Part shown: piece by piece, positions 52,357-61,294 of the stretch | Layout: each line of letters opens with the position of its first letter | How positions within the stretch are numbered: position 1 is the stretch's first letter | Assembly: GCA_020860715.1 (NCBI GenBank) | Contig: JAJBTU010000013.1 | Span: forward strand, 1-64,000 | Direction of reading: 5' to 3' | Origin: Clostridiales bacterium | GTDB lineage: Bacteria; Bacillota; Clostridia; Lachnospirales; Lachnospiraceae | Length of the DNA: 64,000 nucleotides | Notes under the pieces: generated by a model | What the model saw: the letters and a program-made list of their open reading frames with translations, nothing else | Told to the model about the DNA's origin: nothing | Databases searched by the model: none | Program-made: the position numbers and the translations under genes

Positions 52357-52579
52357 CCGCAGCCTCGAGCCCTTCTTTGGAGACTTCAAAGGACTGAAAC
52401 GTCTTCTGCTCCCCGGGCGTGCATTCCCAGCAGTACGGCTGCGGATAGACCGCAGCCATCAGCCGTCCTTCTTCTATGAATAAATTGTAGCGCATCTTTT
52501 TACAGCTTCCCGTGAAGTTTCTCTTTTTGAGAAATTCTAAGGAGATCTGTCCCTTCAGTGTGATATACGGCTGTTCCAT
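52310..52579 (-). CDS. Small conserved hypothetical protein
   Basis: An 89-aa soluble protein of unknown function (MEQPYITLKGQISLEFLKK...). It is rich in aromatic residues (YPQPYCWECTPGEQ) and is predicted mixed alpha/beta. Codon use looks coding. Its 3' end overlaps the end of the YfhO-like gene from the opposite strand. No domain is recognised. Confidence 0.6.
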   Translation of the reverse strand: MEQPYITLKGQISLEFLKKRNFTGSCKKMRYNLFIEEGRLMAAVYPQPYCWECTPGEQKTFQSFEVSKEGLEAAVTWLNEIYEARFLSV

Positions 52580-52742
52580 TTTTCAGAATCCTTTCCATTC
52601 CTGACCTTCTTTGCCGGTCTGATCCGGCAGTCCTGTTATGCAATTCTATCATGCAGGGCCGCAAATCACAATACGCGGTACCAATTTTAAGGAGTAAATT
52701 CCATACGAAAAAAGCCCTCCGTCTTAAAAAAACGGAATGACT

Positions 52743-53159
52743 TTATTCTATCGCGGTGGTATAATGGGAAGACAATGGATGCTCCTGCGGGCAGATCCTG
52801 CAGGCGTCCAACGCACAGGAGATGGATTCGGGCGTCGCCGGAAGGAGCCCGAACCAGGTGACTCCGATCTGATACGAGCAGACGCCGTTCGCACGGTCGG
52901 AGAACCAGAGCATACGCGCGTCCCGGTTGTTATTCCGGATCTGCGCGACGATGCTGCGTCCGTGTGCTCCGGCGGCAGCGACCAGCATGATCAGGCAGGG
53001 ATTCTGGCGTACGAAATTCAGATACTCCGGCAGCGCATCAGCGCCGATGTAGGAGTGTATGAGCGGCCATTCGCCTCTCTCATGCGTTGCCCTGCGCAGA
53101 AAGATATCCAGGCCGGCAATGTCCTGTTCCCGGTCTGCATATATGACATACCGCACCAT
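52743..53159 (-). CDS. Receiver-like orphan protein of unknown function
   Basis: A 138-aa frame begins VRYVIYADREQDIAGLDIF after a strong GGAGGAGGTG binding site. It has alternating hydrophobic strands and helices similar to response-regulator receiver domains (LIMLVAAAGAHGRS; RMLWFSDRANGV). The usual phospho-acceptor aspartate is not evident and there is no output domain. A weak hairpin with a T-rich tail follows at 52702-52740. It diverges from the LytTR regulator gene, so a role as a modulator of that pathway is possible. Confidence 0.55.
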   Translation of the reverse strand: MVRYVIYADREQDIAGLDIFLRRATHERGEWPLIHSYIGADALPEYLNFVRQNPCLIMLVAAAGAHGRSIVAQIRNNNRDARMLWFSDRANGVCSYQIGVTWFGLLPATPESISCALDACRICPQEHPLSSHYTTAIE

Positions 53160-53227
53160 GTGCTCACCTCCTCCGCCGCAATCGTTTGAAACGCAGTCCC
53201 CGGGAGCCTGCTTATGTTTGCCTGCTC

Positions 53228-53257
53228 ATGACCGAAACTGTTTTCGTACTTTATACT
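53228..53257 (+). promoter_or_regulatory. Possible promoter of the LytTR two-component operon
   Basis: ATGACC, an 18-base spacer and TATACT lie about 85 bases before the regulator start. Downstream of it AAACGGT is directly repeated at 53296 and 53316. An AAGGAG binding site precedes the regulator ATG. Confidence 0.4.
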
Positions 53258-53342
53258 TTACCTTTTTTTGCCGGAAATTACAAGGGAGGCGTGCCAAACG
53301 GTCGTTTTTTCAGTTAAACGGTAAGCACGGAAAGGAGTTCCC

Positions 53343-54086
53343 ATGCATTTTGCCATCGTAGAGGATCTGAAATCGGATCAGGAAATTCTCATCAGCCGCA
53401 TCCGGGAGGACTGCGCCGCCCATCAGGAGAGCGTGGATCTGTCCGTCTATGAGAGCGGAGAGGCATTCCTTGCGGATTTCCGCCGGGGCTTCTGCAGCGC
53501 CGTTTTTCTGGATATCATGCTGAAGGGGGAGATGTCGGGACTCGATACGGCGTGGAAAATACGCGGGACGGACGAAGAGATCCCGATCATTTTTACGACC
53601 ACGGAGCGCGATTTCGCGCTCGAGAGTTACGGCGTGCACGCGATGGATTTTCTGGTAAAGCCGGTGCAGGCAAATGCGCTTTCCTGGTGCATGAAGCGGC
53701 TGCGTGAGGTGCTGGCCGCCCCCGTCGTCTTGACCGTGCGGAGCATTCTCGAGGACCGCACCGTGATCAGCCGTATGATTCCTCTGGATGAGATCCTTTA
53801 CATGGAGTCGGTGCGGAACGGGACTCTGCTCCACACCACAGAGGAGACGATCCGGGCTGCCCAGACCTATGCGGAAATCGTCCGCCAGCTGCCGGACGAA
53901 GGGCGTTTTTATGAGTGCAGCAGAGGGCTGACGGTCAATTTCTCTTTTGTCACCGCGATCGCGGACAACGGAGAGATCACCCTTTCTGCCGGAGACCGGA
54001 TTTTCTGCAGCCGGAGAAAGCTGAAAGAGACGCTGGCCGCCTATGACCGCTACCAGTTCATGATGCTGCGCAGCAAAGGTATCTGA
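53343..54086 (+). CDS. LytTR-family response regulator
   Basis: A 247-aa regulator. The receiver domain (1-125) has FLDIML with the phospho-acceptor aspartate near residue 60 and the conserved lysine in DFLVKPV. The LytTR DNA-binding domain (about 135-240) contains IPLDEILYMES and FYECSRGLTVNFSFV. It should bind direct-repeat sites and be controlled by the kinase encoded 24 bases downstream. The neighbouring glycan genes are possible targets. Confidence 0.92.
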   Translation: MHFAIVEDLKSDQEILISRIREDCAAHQESVDLSVYESGEAFLADFRRGFCSAVFLDIMLKGEMSGLDTAWKIRGTDEEIPIIFTTTERDFALESYGVHAMDFLVKPVQANALSWCMKRLREVLAAPVVLTVRSILEDRTVISRMIPLDEILYMESVRNGTLLHTTEETIRAAQTYAEIVRQLPDEGRFYECSRGLTVNFSFVTAIADNGEITLSAGDRIFCSRRKLKETLAAYDRYQFMMLRSKGI

Positions 54087-54110
54087 TGACACAAAGGGAG
54101 GAGTCCGACG

Positions 54111-55430
54111 ATGAATGTTCCTTTCCTGATCTGTTTTGTATATGAAACAATCTCTACATTGCCCTATCGACTCATGGGATATTATCCGTTTCGAAAGAGG
54201 CTGCTTTACCCCATGTGGACCATCGCGCTCCTGATCGGGAGCACGCAGCTGCTCCACTCGGCACTCTATGCCTGGCTGACCGTCCATGACATCGGCGGGG
54301 CCCGTTACCTGGAGTTTTTCTTTGCAGCGGTCTGCTTCCTGATCTACACCACCAGCGTTGACGCGGATTTCTGGAAGACTCTGTTTTTCTATATTTTCCT
54401 TTTTGACTATATCATTCTGGTCCGCGGGATCTCATTCTTTGCCGAAGCCCGTCTCTTTTACAGCCCGGAGCTGGATTTTGGCTCTCCGCGGAGTCTTTTT
54501 CTGAACCTGCTTGTTCTCGCCGTGACCGCGCCTTTTATGCTCCTGTTTCTTAAAAGTACGGCGGAACGGGTGTTTCACACAGACGCCCCGTCACTGTGGC
54601 GTGTCATCTGGCTGCTTCCGGCCTTTACCACACTGATCGTCCTGCTCTACACAGGGGATCTGAGCCCGGAAAACGTATGGCAGATCCGTTTTCTCGTCTC
54701 CCGCGTTCTTCTGATCCTCAGTATGTTCGGTCTGTTCGCCGTCCTGTTTCAGACGCTGGATATTATTCGAAATGAAGCCGCGCTCGAAGAACAGGCTGCG
54801 CAGCAGGAACATCTTCTGGCGCTCCAGCGCACCCAGTACAGCCAGCTCTCCCGGCATATGCAGGAGACGCGGCAGGCGCGTCATGACCTTGCGCAGCACC
54901 TGCGGGTCATCAACAATTACATTAATACAGGCAGTGACGCCGCGCTGAAGGAATATGTGGAGAATTATCAGCGTTCTCTTCCCCCGGACACCAGCCGCTC
55001 TTTCTGCAAACATTTTGCCGTGAATACCATCGTCAGCTACTACTTTCAGGAATCGGAACAATCGGGAATTGACTTCACCGCGCAGATGGACCTGCCGGAG
55101 CGGCTGCCCATCAGCGAACCGGATTTCACTTCCATCCTCGGCAATCTGCTGGAAAACGCACTTCTGGCCTGCCGTGATGTCGAAAGCACCGCGCCATTCA
55201 TCCGCGTCCTTGCGAAAGCGGATGAAAACAGGCTGCTTCTCACCGTTGACAATACCTCCGTCCAGCCTCCTGCTGTCAAGGCCGGGCGGTTCCTCTCCTC
55301 CCGCCATGAGGGCTGCGGCCTCGGCACCGAGTCCGTGCGCACGATTGCCCAGCGTCACCATGGGCAGGCGGATTTCCGCTGGAAGGACGGGATTTTCTAT
55401 GCCTCAGTAAGTCTGCGGGGAGAAGGATAA
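54111..55430 (+). CDS. AgrC-like sensor histidine kinase
   Basis: A 439-aa kinase. Six or seven membrane helices occupy residues 1-220. A coiled coil with the phospho-accepting histidine in RQARHDLAQHLRV follows near residue 260, then a GHKL ATPase with NLLENALLAC (N-box) and GCGLGTESVRTIA (G-box). This is the layout of peptide-sensing kinases that pair with LytTR regulators. No AgrD/AgrB-like gene is seen nearby. The last 27 bases overlap the convergent epimerase gene. Confidence 0.9.
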   Translation: MNVPFLICFVYETISTLPYRLMGYYPFRKRLLYPMWTIALLIGSTQLLHSALYAWLTVHDIGGARYLEFFFAAVCFLIYTTSVDADFWKTLFFYIFLFDYIILVRGISFFAEARLFYSPELDFGSPRSLFLNLLVLAVTAPFMLLFLKSTAERVFHTDAPSLWRVIWLLPAFTTLIVLLYTGDLSPENVWQIRFLVSRVLLILSMFGLFAVLFQTLDIIRNEAALEEQAAQQEHLLALQRTQYSQLSRHMQETRQARHDLAQHLRVINNYINTGSDAALKEYVENYQRSLPPDTSRSFCKHFAVNTIVSYYFQESEQSGIDFTAQMDLPERLPISEPDFTSILGNLLENALLACRDVESTAPFIRVLAKADENRLLLTVDNTSVQPPAVKAGRFLSSRHEGCGLGTESVRTIAQRHHGQADFRWKDGIFYASVSLRGEG

Positions 55431-56522
55431 AGAGGGGTCGTCCATATAGAACTTTTTGTACCATACGGCAAATTCCCGCAGACCGTCCCGAAGATCTGTG
55501 TTCGGACGGAATCCGAAATCCCGCTCCAGAGCCGATGTGTCTGCGTAAGTCACTGGCACATCGCCGGGCTGCATGGGGACAAGTTCTTTGTGCCTTTCAA
55601 AATCATAATCTTCCGGAAGAACCCCGGCCCGTACCAGTTCCTGCTGAAGGATATCCACAAAGCTCAATAAGTTCTCCGGATGATTGTTTCCGATATTATA
55701 GATCGCGTACGGCGGCAGCGGCAGACCGTCCCCGCCGGCAGTTCGCATTGGCGCCCCCTGCATCACACGTGTCACGCCTTCTACGATATCGTCGATATAA
55801 GTGAAATCCCGCAGGCAGTTTCCGTAATTGAAGATCCGAATCGTTTCCCCTCTGCGCAGACGGTTCGTAAAGCTGAAATAGGCCATATCCGGACGGCCGG
55901 CCGGACCATACACCGTAAAAAAGCGCAGCCCCGTGGACGGAATGTTATAAAGTTTGCTGTAAGCATGAGCCAGAAGCTCATCGCTTTTTTTGGTCGCGGC
56001 GTAAAGAGAGACCGGATTGTCCACCTTATCCTCAACGGAATACGGCACCTTCTGATTCGTACCATAGACCGACGAAGACGACGCGTACACCAGATGTTCT
56101 ACGCCGGTTTCTCCATTATCATAGGAGTGACGGCATTCCTCCAGGATATAATAAAATCCTACCAGATTCGTCTCAATATACTCGTCCGGATGGCAAATGC
56201 TGTAGCGGGCGCCGGCCTGCGCAGCCAGATTGACCACGATGTCCGGCTTACTGGTCTGAAACAGCCGGTGCAGAAGCTGCCGGTCCGAAATGCTGCCCCT
56301 GACAAATTGGAATGAGCCGGTGACGCCGGACGCCAGTTCTTCCATCTGACGCAATCGGTATTCTTTCAGCGCGACATCATAATAATCGTTCATGTTGTCG
56401 ATCCCAATCAGCGTGACCGAAGGTACGGACTGCAGAATCTTCATGGCCAGATGGGAGCCAATGAATCCCGCCGCGCCTGTAATCAGAATGGTTTTGTTCT
56501 GTAATTCAACCCGTTTCTTCAT
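55404..56522 (-). CDS. UDP-glucuronate 4-epimerase-like NDP-sugar epimerase
   Basis: An extended SDR of 372 aa. GAAGFIGSHLAMK near residue 16 binds NAD. SSSSVYG near residue 150 and YAATKKSDE hold the Ser/Tyr/Lys triad. The IDNMNDYYDVALKEYRL region and LRFFTVYGPAGRPDMA are typical of UDP-GlcA 4-epimerases (Cap1J/GAE), which make UDP-galacturonate. It supplies a precursor for the second glycan cluster and is the last gene of that set. Confidence 0.88.
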   Translation of the reverse strand: MKKRVELQNKTILITGAAGFIGSHLAMKILQSVPSVTLIGIDNMNDYYDVALKEYRLRQMEELASGVTGSFQFVRGSISDRQLLHRLFQTSKPDIVVNLAAQAGARYSICHPDEYIETNLVGFYYILEECRHSYDNGETGVEHLVYASSSSVYGTNQKVPYSVEDKVDNPVSLYAATKKSDELLAHAYSKLYNIPSTGLRFFTVYGPAGRPDMAYFSFTNRLRRGETIRIFNYGNCLRDFTYIDDIVEGVTRVMQGAPMRTAGGDGLPLPPYAIYNIGNNHPENLLSFVDILQQELVRAGVLPEDYDFERHKELVPMQPGDVPVTYADTSALERDFGFRPNTDLRDGLREFAVWYKKFYMDDPSLSFSPQTY

Positions 56523-56586
56523 GAATGCCTCCCAATTCCCGGTGTATGGCTGCCTTAGACGGTGCAGCCTCCGGATCTGTTCTGTT

Positions 56587-58047
56587 TCAGGCCATAAATT
56601 TTCGTATCATATCTGCGATCGGTTTCCTTTTCCATAATGCAGCAATGCAAAGAAGCACCAGTACAGCGTAACGGACAACCCACAGCGGATACAGCAGTGT
56701 CTCAGCAAAAGACAGAACGAGGATTCCCAGGCTCAGTGCAAGAATCATCTTTGTATCAAAAACAGGCTCCGGAATCGCTTCTGCTCTGCATACCTTCCGC
56801 ATAAAATAATAATGCAGAACCGCAAACAGTATATAACTCAGCAGCGTCGTATAGCCGCAGGCGATATAGCCCCAGATCTGAATCACAATATAATTCAGAA
56901 GGATATTCACCGCCGCACAGACGACTGACGCGTACATGATATATTTTGTTCTGGAATAATAGGACTCCACATCTGTAAAAACAGAATACAGCAGCATGAA
57001 AAACACACTGACCGCAATGGGCGGAATTACCCAGACGGCACTGTAATATTCCGACCGGAACAACAGCTTCATAAGTTCAGGCGCGACCAGAATAAAGCCC
57101 AAAATCGCGCAGGCGATGAGCAGAAGCACGCGAACAGTGTCTTTATAAATGCTCCCATACTCTTTTGCCTCGAGTTTCTGATAAATCCAGGGCTTCAAAA
57201 CCTGATGGAGCGATGTCTGCAATATAACGGTTACATTTGCAAGGCTGTAAGCCACCGAATAGAGCGCAGCCTGAGATTTTCCGATCAGACTGCCTATCAT
57301 GATCCGGTCTGACTGTGCCAGAATCAGGTAAGAAAAAGAATGGGCGACCAGAGGCAGCTGGAATTTCAGGGCAAAAGACCACTGCTCCAGCATCTGCGGC
57401 AGCCGGCCTGCCAGGCGTTTCAGGTGAATGTTCCGGATATAGAACACCAGATAGCAGATAATCTCCAGACAAAGCGCCGCCTTTATTTTAACAAGCGCCG
57501 TACGGCCCGCCACGAGAACCGCTGCCAGCGATCCAAAAGAAATCAGCGATGTAAACACAACCGTCGTCACAACCGCGATTCTGTAGTCGTAGGCAAACCG
57601 TTTCCTGTTCAGCCAGCAGGCATACGCCGGCTGAACCAGAAAATATAAAAACATCAGGCACATCGTCGCTGTATCGGTATCCGTGAGCCGCACAAATTCT
57701 TTCCGGAATACCCAGAAAACACCAAACAATGCAATCGTGATCACTGTCCACAAAAGCTGCAGCGACCATGTGAAAAAGTCCACATCCTCTTTGTATCTCA
57801 AAATCCCTCGCTGACAGGCTCCCTGCGACAGTTCCAGTGTTGTCAGGATCAGAAAAATCTGCTGGTAAGAATTATACAGGCTCACAATGCCATATTCATA
57901 TGAGGACAGAAATCCGGAAAACAAAGGAACCGTAATAAAGCTGATTCCTTCCATCAGAAAATTGCATACTGTAAACCAGAAAGCCGCTTTCAGCGGCAAA
58001 GATAATTGTCGATACCTTTTCCGGTATTGGTGCAGATATTGATTCAT
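56587..58047 (-). CDS. Oligosaccharide flippase, Wzx-like
   Basis: A polytopic membrane protein of 486 aa with 12-14 helices. The opening FWFTVCNFLMEGISFITVPLFSGFLSSYEYG is characteristic of polysaccharide flippases. It belongs to the second glycan cluster and is distinct from the one at 3.2-4.6 kb. It should move lipid-linked repeat units across the membrane. Confidence 0.88.
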   Translation of the reverse strand: MNQYLHQYRKRYRQLSLPLKAAFWFTVCNFLMEGISFITVPLFSGFLSSYEYGIVSLYNSYQQIFLILTTLELSQGACQRGILRYKEDVDFFTWSLQLLWTVITIALFGVFWVFRKEFVRLTDTDTATMCLMFLYFLVQPAYACWLNRKRFAYDYRIAVVTTVVFTSLISFGSLAAVLVAGRTALVKIKAALCLEIICYLVFYIRNIHLKRLAGRLPQMLEQWSFALKFQLPLVAHSFSYLILAQSDRIMIGSLIGKSQAALYSVAYSLANVTVILQTSLHQVLKPWIYQKLEAKEYGSIYKDTVRVLLLIACAILGFILVAPELMKLLFRSEYYSAVWVIPPIAVSVFFMLLYSVFTDVESYYSRTKYIMYASVVCAAVNILLNYIVIQIWGYIACGYTTLLSYILFAVLHYYFMRKVCRAEAIPEPVFDTKMILALSLGILVLSFAETLLYPLWVVRYAVLVLLCIAALWKRKPIADMIRKFMA

Positions 58048-58086
58048 CTCTCTTAATCCCCGGCGCCCTGCCTGCAGCTGCTGATC

Positions 58087-58941
58087 TTACCCGAATCCAC
58101 GTATCCAGTCAGAAAAAACCAGATCTGACAAATCCAGTCCTTCAGAATGATAAGGTGTTCTCATAAATTCCTGCAGATCCCTATTATCCTCTCCCAAAAT
58201 ATAAACGTTCTCTTTCCGATACCAGTCGTCCTGCCGTATTGCCGCATTGTTTGTGATCAGTTTTTTCTGAAAGAACAGCGCTTCCATAAATCGCAGACTG
58301 CATCCGGTCTGCCCCGGTACATTGATCTCCACAAGACACTTTGACCGCATGACCTGATCCAGATAATCCTCATAGCTCATATAGGTATCCATCCTCAAGG
58401 ATGCATCCCTCGTTCCATACACGAGGAAACGTGTCCGTAATCCGGCATCTTCCAGGAGTTTTCTGGCACTGCGGATCTCCGGCAGCCTGTTTTTTTCACG
58501 TCCCAGGAAAAAAGCGTCAATGTCGGTTTCGCAGTCTTTTTTTCTGATTTTCTCTGTATAAGGCGTATGTTTATACATGAGCCCGTATGTCCGGGCATCA
58601 TCCCGATCAAACGTATATACTTCCCTGCAGTATTTCATAAACCCTTTATTGTAGGATAAAATCGGGTTCATATAATATAAAATAATTCTGGTATCATAAT
58701 ATTCCTTTTTCAGCGCCTTGTAAAGGCTCGGCTGAAAAACCGCATCTGTGATCACGATGGTTTTCACATTCTCCCGGATCCTGTCTGTTCTCCAGAACCG
58801 TCCCGGCAAGGCAAGGTCAAAAACGCTGCACAGCTTGGCAGCAGCAAAATAATACCATGTATTCCCGGTAATCTGCATACACGCTTCTTCATATGGGTAA
58901 AAATAATTCTCTTTGTGTGCAACCAGAAAAACAGTCTCCAC
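58087..58941 (-). CDS. Putative glycosyltransferase (GT-B-like) of unknown family
   Basis: A 284-aa soluble protein without signal peptide. Its second half contains FLVYGTRDAS, MSYEDYLDQVMRSKCLVEINVPGQTGCSLRFMEALFFQKKLITNNAAI; the S-x-R-x-x-E-A segment resembles the donor-binding helix of CgeB/WaaG-like GT-B enzymes. The first half could be a shortened acceptor domain. It sits between a flippase and a family 2 glycosyltransferase gene, which fits a glycan role. The family could not be named with certainty. Confidence 0.6.
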   Translation of the reverse strand: METVFLVAHKENYFYPYEEACMQITGNTWYYFAAAKLCSVFDLALPGRFWRTDRIRENVKTIVITDAVFQPSLYKALKKEYYDTRIILYYMNPILSYNKGFMKYCREVYTFDRDDARTYGLMYKHTPYTEKIRKKDCETDIDAFFLGREKNRLPEIRSARKLLEDAGLRTRFLVYGTRDASLRMDTYMSYEDYLDQVMRSKCLVEINVPGQTGCSLRFMEALFFQKKLITNNAAIRQDDWYRKENVYILGEDNRDLQEFMRTPYHSEGLDLSDLVFSDWIRGFG

Positions 58942-58958
58942 GGTATCGCCTCCTGTCT

Positions 58959-61289
58959 TTACTTATCAAAGATGCGCAGTTTTTTCATTCTCCGGCTGCG
59001 TTCTCCTGCTGCCCGCAGCACGGAAAAGGTACGTACATGGCGGAGTCTGCGGTTGTTTTGCACAAAACGGGCAAATGTGAGAACCCAAAGAGCGGGCCAG
59101 AACAGAGGATTCTTTCCCCATCGCGGATAGTTCAGGTGCATCTGATGATGAAATTCCCGGATGTAATCTGCTGGCCCCGTTCCTTTCATCATCACCATTC
59201 GAGTCTTCTCCGGGCCACCAGATTCTTCTGAGTCAAGGATCTCCCGCAAAAAAAGTTCCATCTCCTCAGGCTGTACCCCGTCCGACAGCAGAAAATCCGC
59301 CCGCCATCTCTCCAGCCCCAGATAGCTGACGCAAACTTCTGTGACGAGTTCCGCAAACCGGCTCAGATGACAGTCCCGTATCATCTCCGCCAGCTGCTCT
59401 CTCTCCGAATCCGCCCACGGTTCCCGGAGGAGCACGGTCCAGTCGCAAAGCTGCTTCAGCCCGAATCCGGCATAGACAAAATGCTGAAACATATGCAAAA
59501 GGAGCTGAAATGCCTGGAAAGGACGGTCAAATACCGGAAATGAAAGTCCCATGATTTCCCGGAGGATGCAATGTTCCGAACTCTGCCCCATCCACCGCTC
59601 CATGCCCTCATTAATTCCCGGATAGGCAAACTCCTCCGCTGCCTGATAGTGCAGTTCTACATGGATCCCATCCGGCCCGGTATAGACAATGTGATGGTTC
59701 GCGTGCTGCTCATCGGCCACGCAAAACCCAGCGTTCCCCATGATCTCATCCAGCTCCTCACGCGGCGGCACATGGCTGCCGGGTGCGTCTTTCTTTCCGA
59801 CAAAAAACAGGTCAACATCCCCTGCCTTGCGAAGCTCCGGCACCGGATAATCCACAGCAGCGCTGACGCCTTTCAGCACAACCACCGGAATCTGATGCTC
59901 TTCCAGCAGGGAGACTACATATTTCGTCATAAACAGAAGATGGTAAGATCGCAGGACCGTGTTTCGGGCCTGAATCTGCCCCTGCTCATCGAGGCAGTCA
60001 TACAAAAGCGGAAGCACCGCATGCTTTCGCGCAATATGGAAGACGGTGTCCGCCTTTTCTGTTTTGCAGGGCGTTCCGCGCAGCGCATCCTGCAGCAGCT
60101 TCAGCAGCATGTGCTCCTCTTGCGACAAAAGTTCTTCCTGCGGCTGTTTTTTTGCCGTGCGATATCGTCTCCGGGTGATCCTTTTATCAGCGCCCAGAAA
60201 GCCAAGGCAGGCAATCCCAAACGCCATCAGCGTATATCCATGCAGGGAAAACAGAATCGCCGCGCCGCGAATAACGAATTTCCAGGAAACCGACTCTATT
60301 TCATCTGTATACTTTCCACGCGCCAGTTCGGCAAAGGACTGCCGGACAAGCGGATCCTTTCCGTATTCCCGCAGCACCTTCCCCGAAGCGCGGATTCCGC
60401 CTGCCCTCCTGTCTGTCCCGGACCGCTTTTTTTCCTGTGACAGTTCCTGCTGCACCAGAAAAAAAGCCCCGAAAAAGAGATGAAAAGCGATCAGATCCCC
60501 ATAGGATTTCGTGATATGGCGCTCGTTCAGGAAATCCCGGAAATTTGCCGCAATGGCAATCCAGACCGGCATCATATTTTCCTTATATCGATGTGTCACC
60601 GAGTCCTCATTTTCGCGATACAGATATACACTCTCATCGACAAAGGCATAGACCGGCTCATATGCGCAGCAGGCAATGTTGTGTGCCTTATCCTGTGTAA
60701 ACGGAACGAGGGGAACCCACAGCTCATGCTCCATAAGAAACGCTCTCCGGTACAGCTTTCCCCAATTATAGGCAAGATGCCCGTACATATAGAACCCTCT
60801 GAACCGAAAATCCGTTGTGCCGGTATAGCTTCCGCCGCGGAGATGATGGTGGTTGATCTCTGTCGTCTTCCGCTCCTGTTTCACGCACTTTCCCTGTTCT
60901 CCGGACGGTTTCTCATAAAACCGGCGGAATGACCCGACCACAATATCCGCCTGCTTTTGGGCGCCTCTTTCGGCCATAACCCGAAGCGCATCCGGGCCAT
61001 CCAGACAGTCATCCGAATCCAGGAACGTGATCCAGGTCCCCTTTGCAGCAGCTATTCCCGTGTTGCGCGCTCCGGCCAGCCCCTGGTTTGCCTGATGTAT
61101 CACGCTTACCTTCTCGTGCTCCGCAGCGTAGCGGTCGCAGAGGTCCGGAGAATGGTCCGGCGATCCGTCGTCCACCAGAATTACCTCGTAATTCGTCCAG
61201 TTCTGACAAAAGACACTTTCCATGCACTCATCCAGTGTGTGTTCTGTCTTATATACCGGAATAATAACGGAAATCTTTTCCATTTCCAT
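58959..61289 (-). CDS. Fusion of a family 2 glycosyltransferase and an NTP_transf_5 nucleotidyltransferase-like domain
   Basis: About 776 aa. The N-terminal GT-A domain shows VIIPVYKTEHTLDECMES, VDDGSPDHSPD and FLDSDDCLDG, and reaches to about residue 330. From about residue 415 a second domain with VVVLKGVSAAVDYPVPELRKAGDVDLFF matches the uncharacterised nucleotidyltransferases of PF14907, with the DxD-type pair in GDVDLFF. HHIVYTGPDGIHVELHYQ follows. These two domains are normally separate proteins. The start at 61289 has AGAGGTGA upstream. A PqqD-like gene lies two genes upstream, a partner often seen with this nucleotidyltransferase family. Confidence 0.85.
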   Translation of the reverse strand: MEMEKISVIIPVYKTEHTLDECMESVFCQNWTNYEVILVDDGSPDHSPDLCDRYAAEHEKVSVIHQANQGLAGARNTGIAAAKGTWITFLDSDDCLDGPDALRVMAERGAQKQADIVVGSFRRFYEKPSGEQGKCVKQERKTTEINHHHLRGGSYTGTTDFRFRGFYMYGHLAYNWGKLYRRAFLMEHELWVPLVPFTQDKAHNIACCAYEPVYAFVDESVYLYRENEDSVTHRYKENMMPVWIAIAANFRDFLNERHITKSYGDLIAFHLFFGAFFLVQQELSQEKKRSGTDRRAGGIRASGKVLREYGKDPLVRQSFAELARGKYTDEIESVSWKFVIRGAAILFSLHGYTLMAFGIACLGFLGADKRITRRRYRTAKKQPQEELLSQEEHMLLKLLQDALRGTPCKTEKADTVFHIARKHAVLPLLYDCLDEQGQIQARNTVLRSYHLLFMTKYVVSLLEEHQIPVVVLKGVSAAVDYPVPELRKAGDVDLFFVGKKDAPGSHVPPREELDEIMGNAGFCVADEQHANHHIVYTGPDGIHVELHYQAAEEFAYPGINEGMERWMGQSSEHCILREIMGLSFPVFDRPFQAFQLLLHMFQHFVYAGFGLKQLCDWTVLLREPWADSEREQLAEMIRDCHLSRFAELVTEVCVSYLGLERWRADFLLSDGVQPEEMELFLREILDSEESGGPEKTRMVMMKGTGPADYIREFHHQMHLNYPRWGKNPLFWPALWVLTFARFVQNNRRLRHVRTFSVLRAAGERSRRMKKLRIFDK

Positions 61290-61294
61290 CCCTG

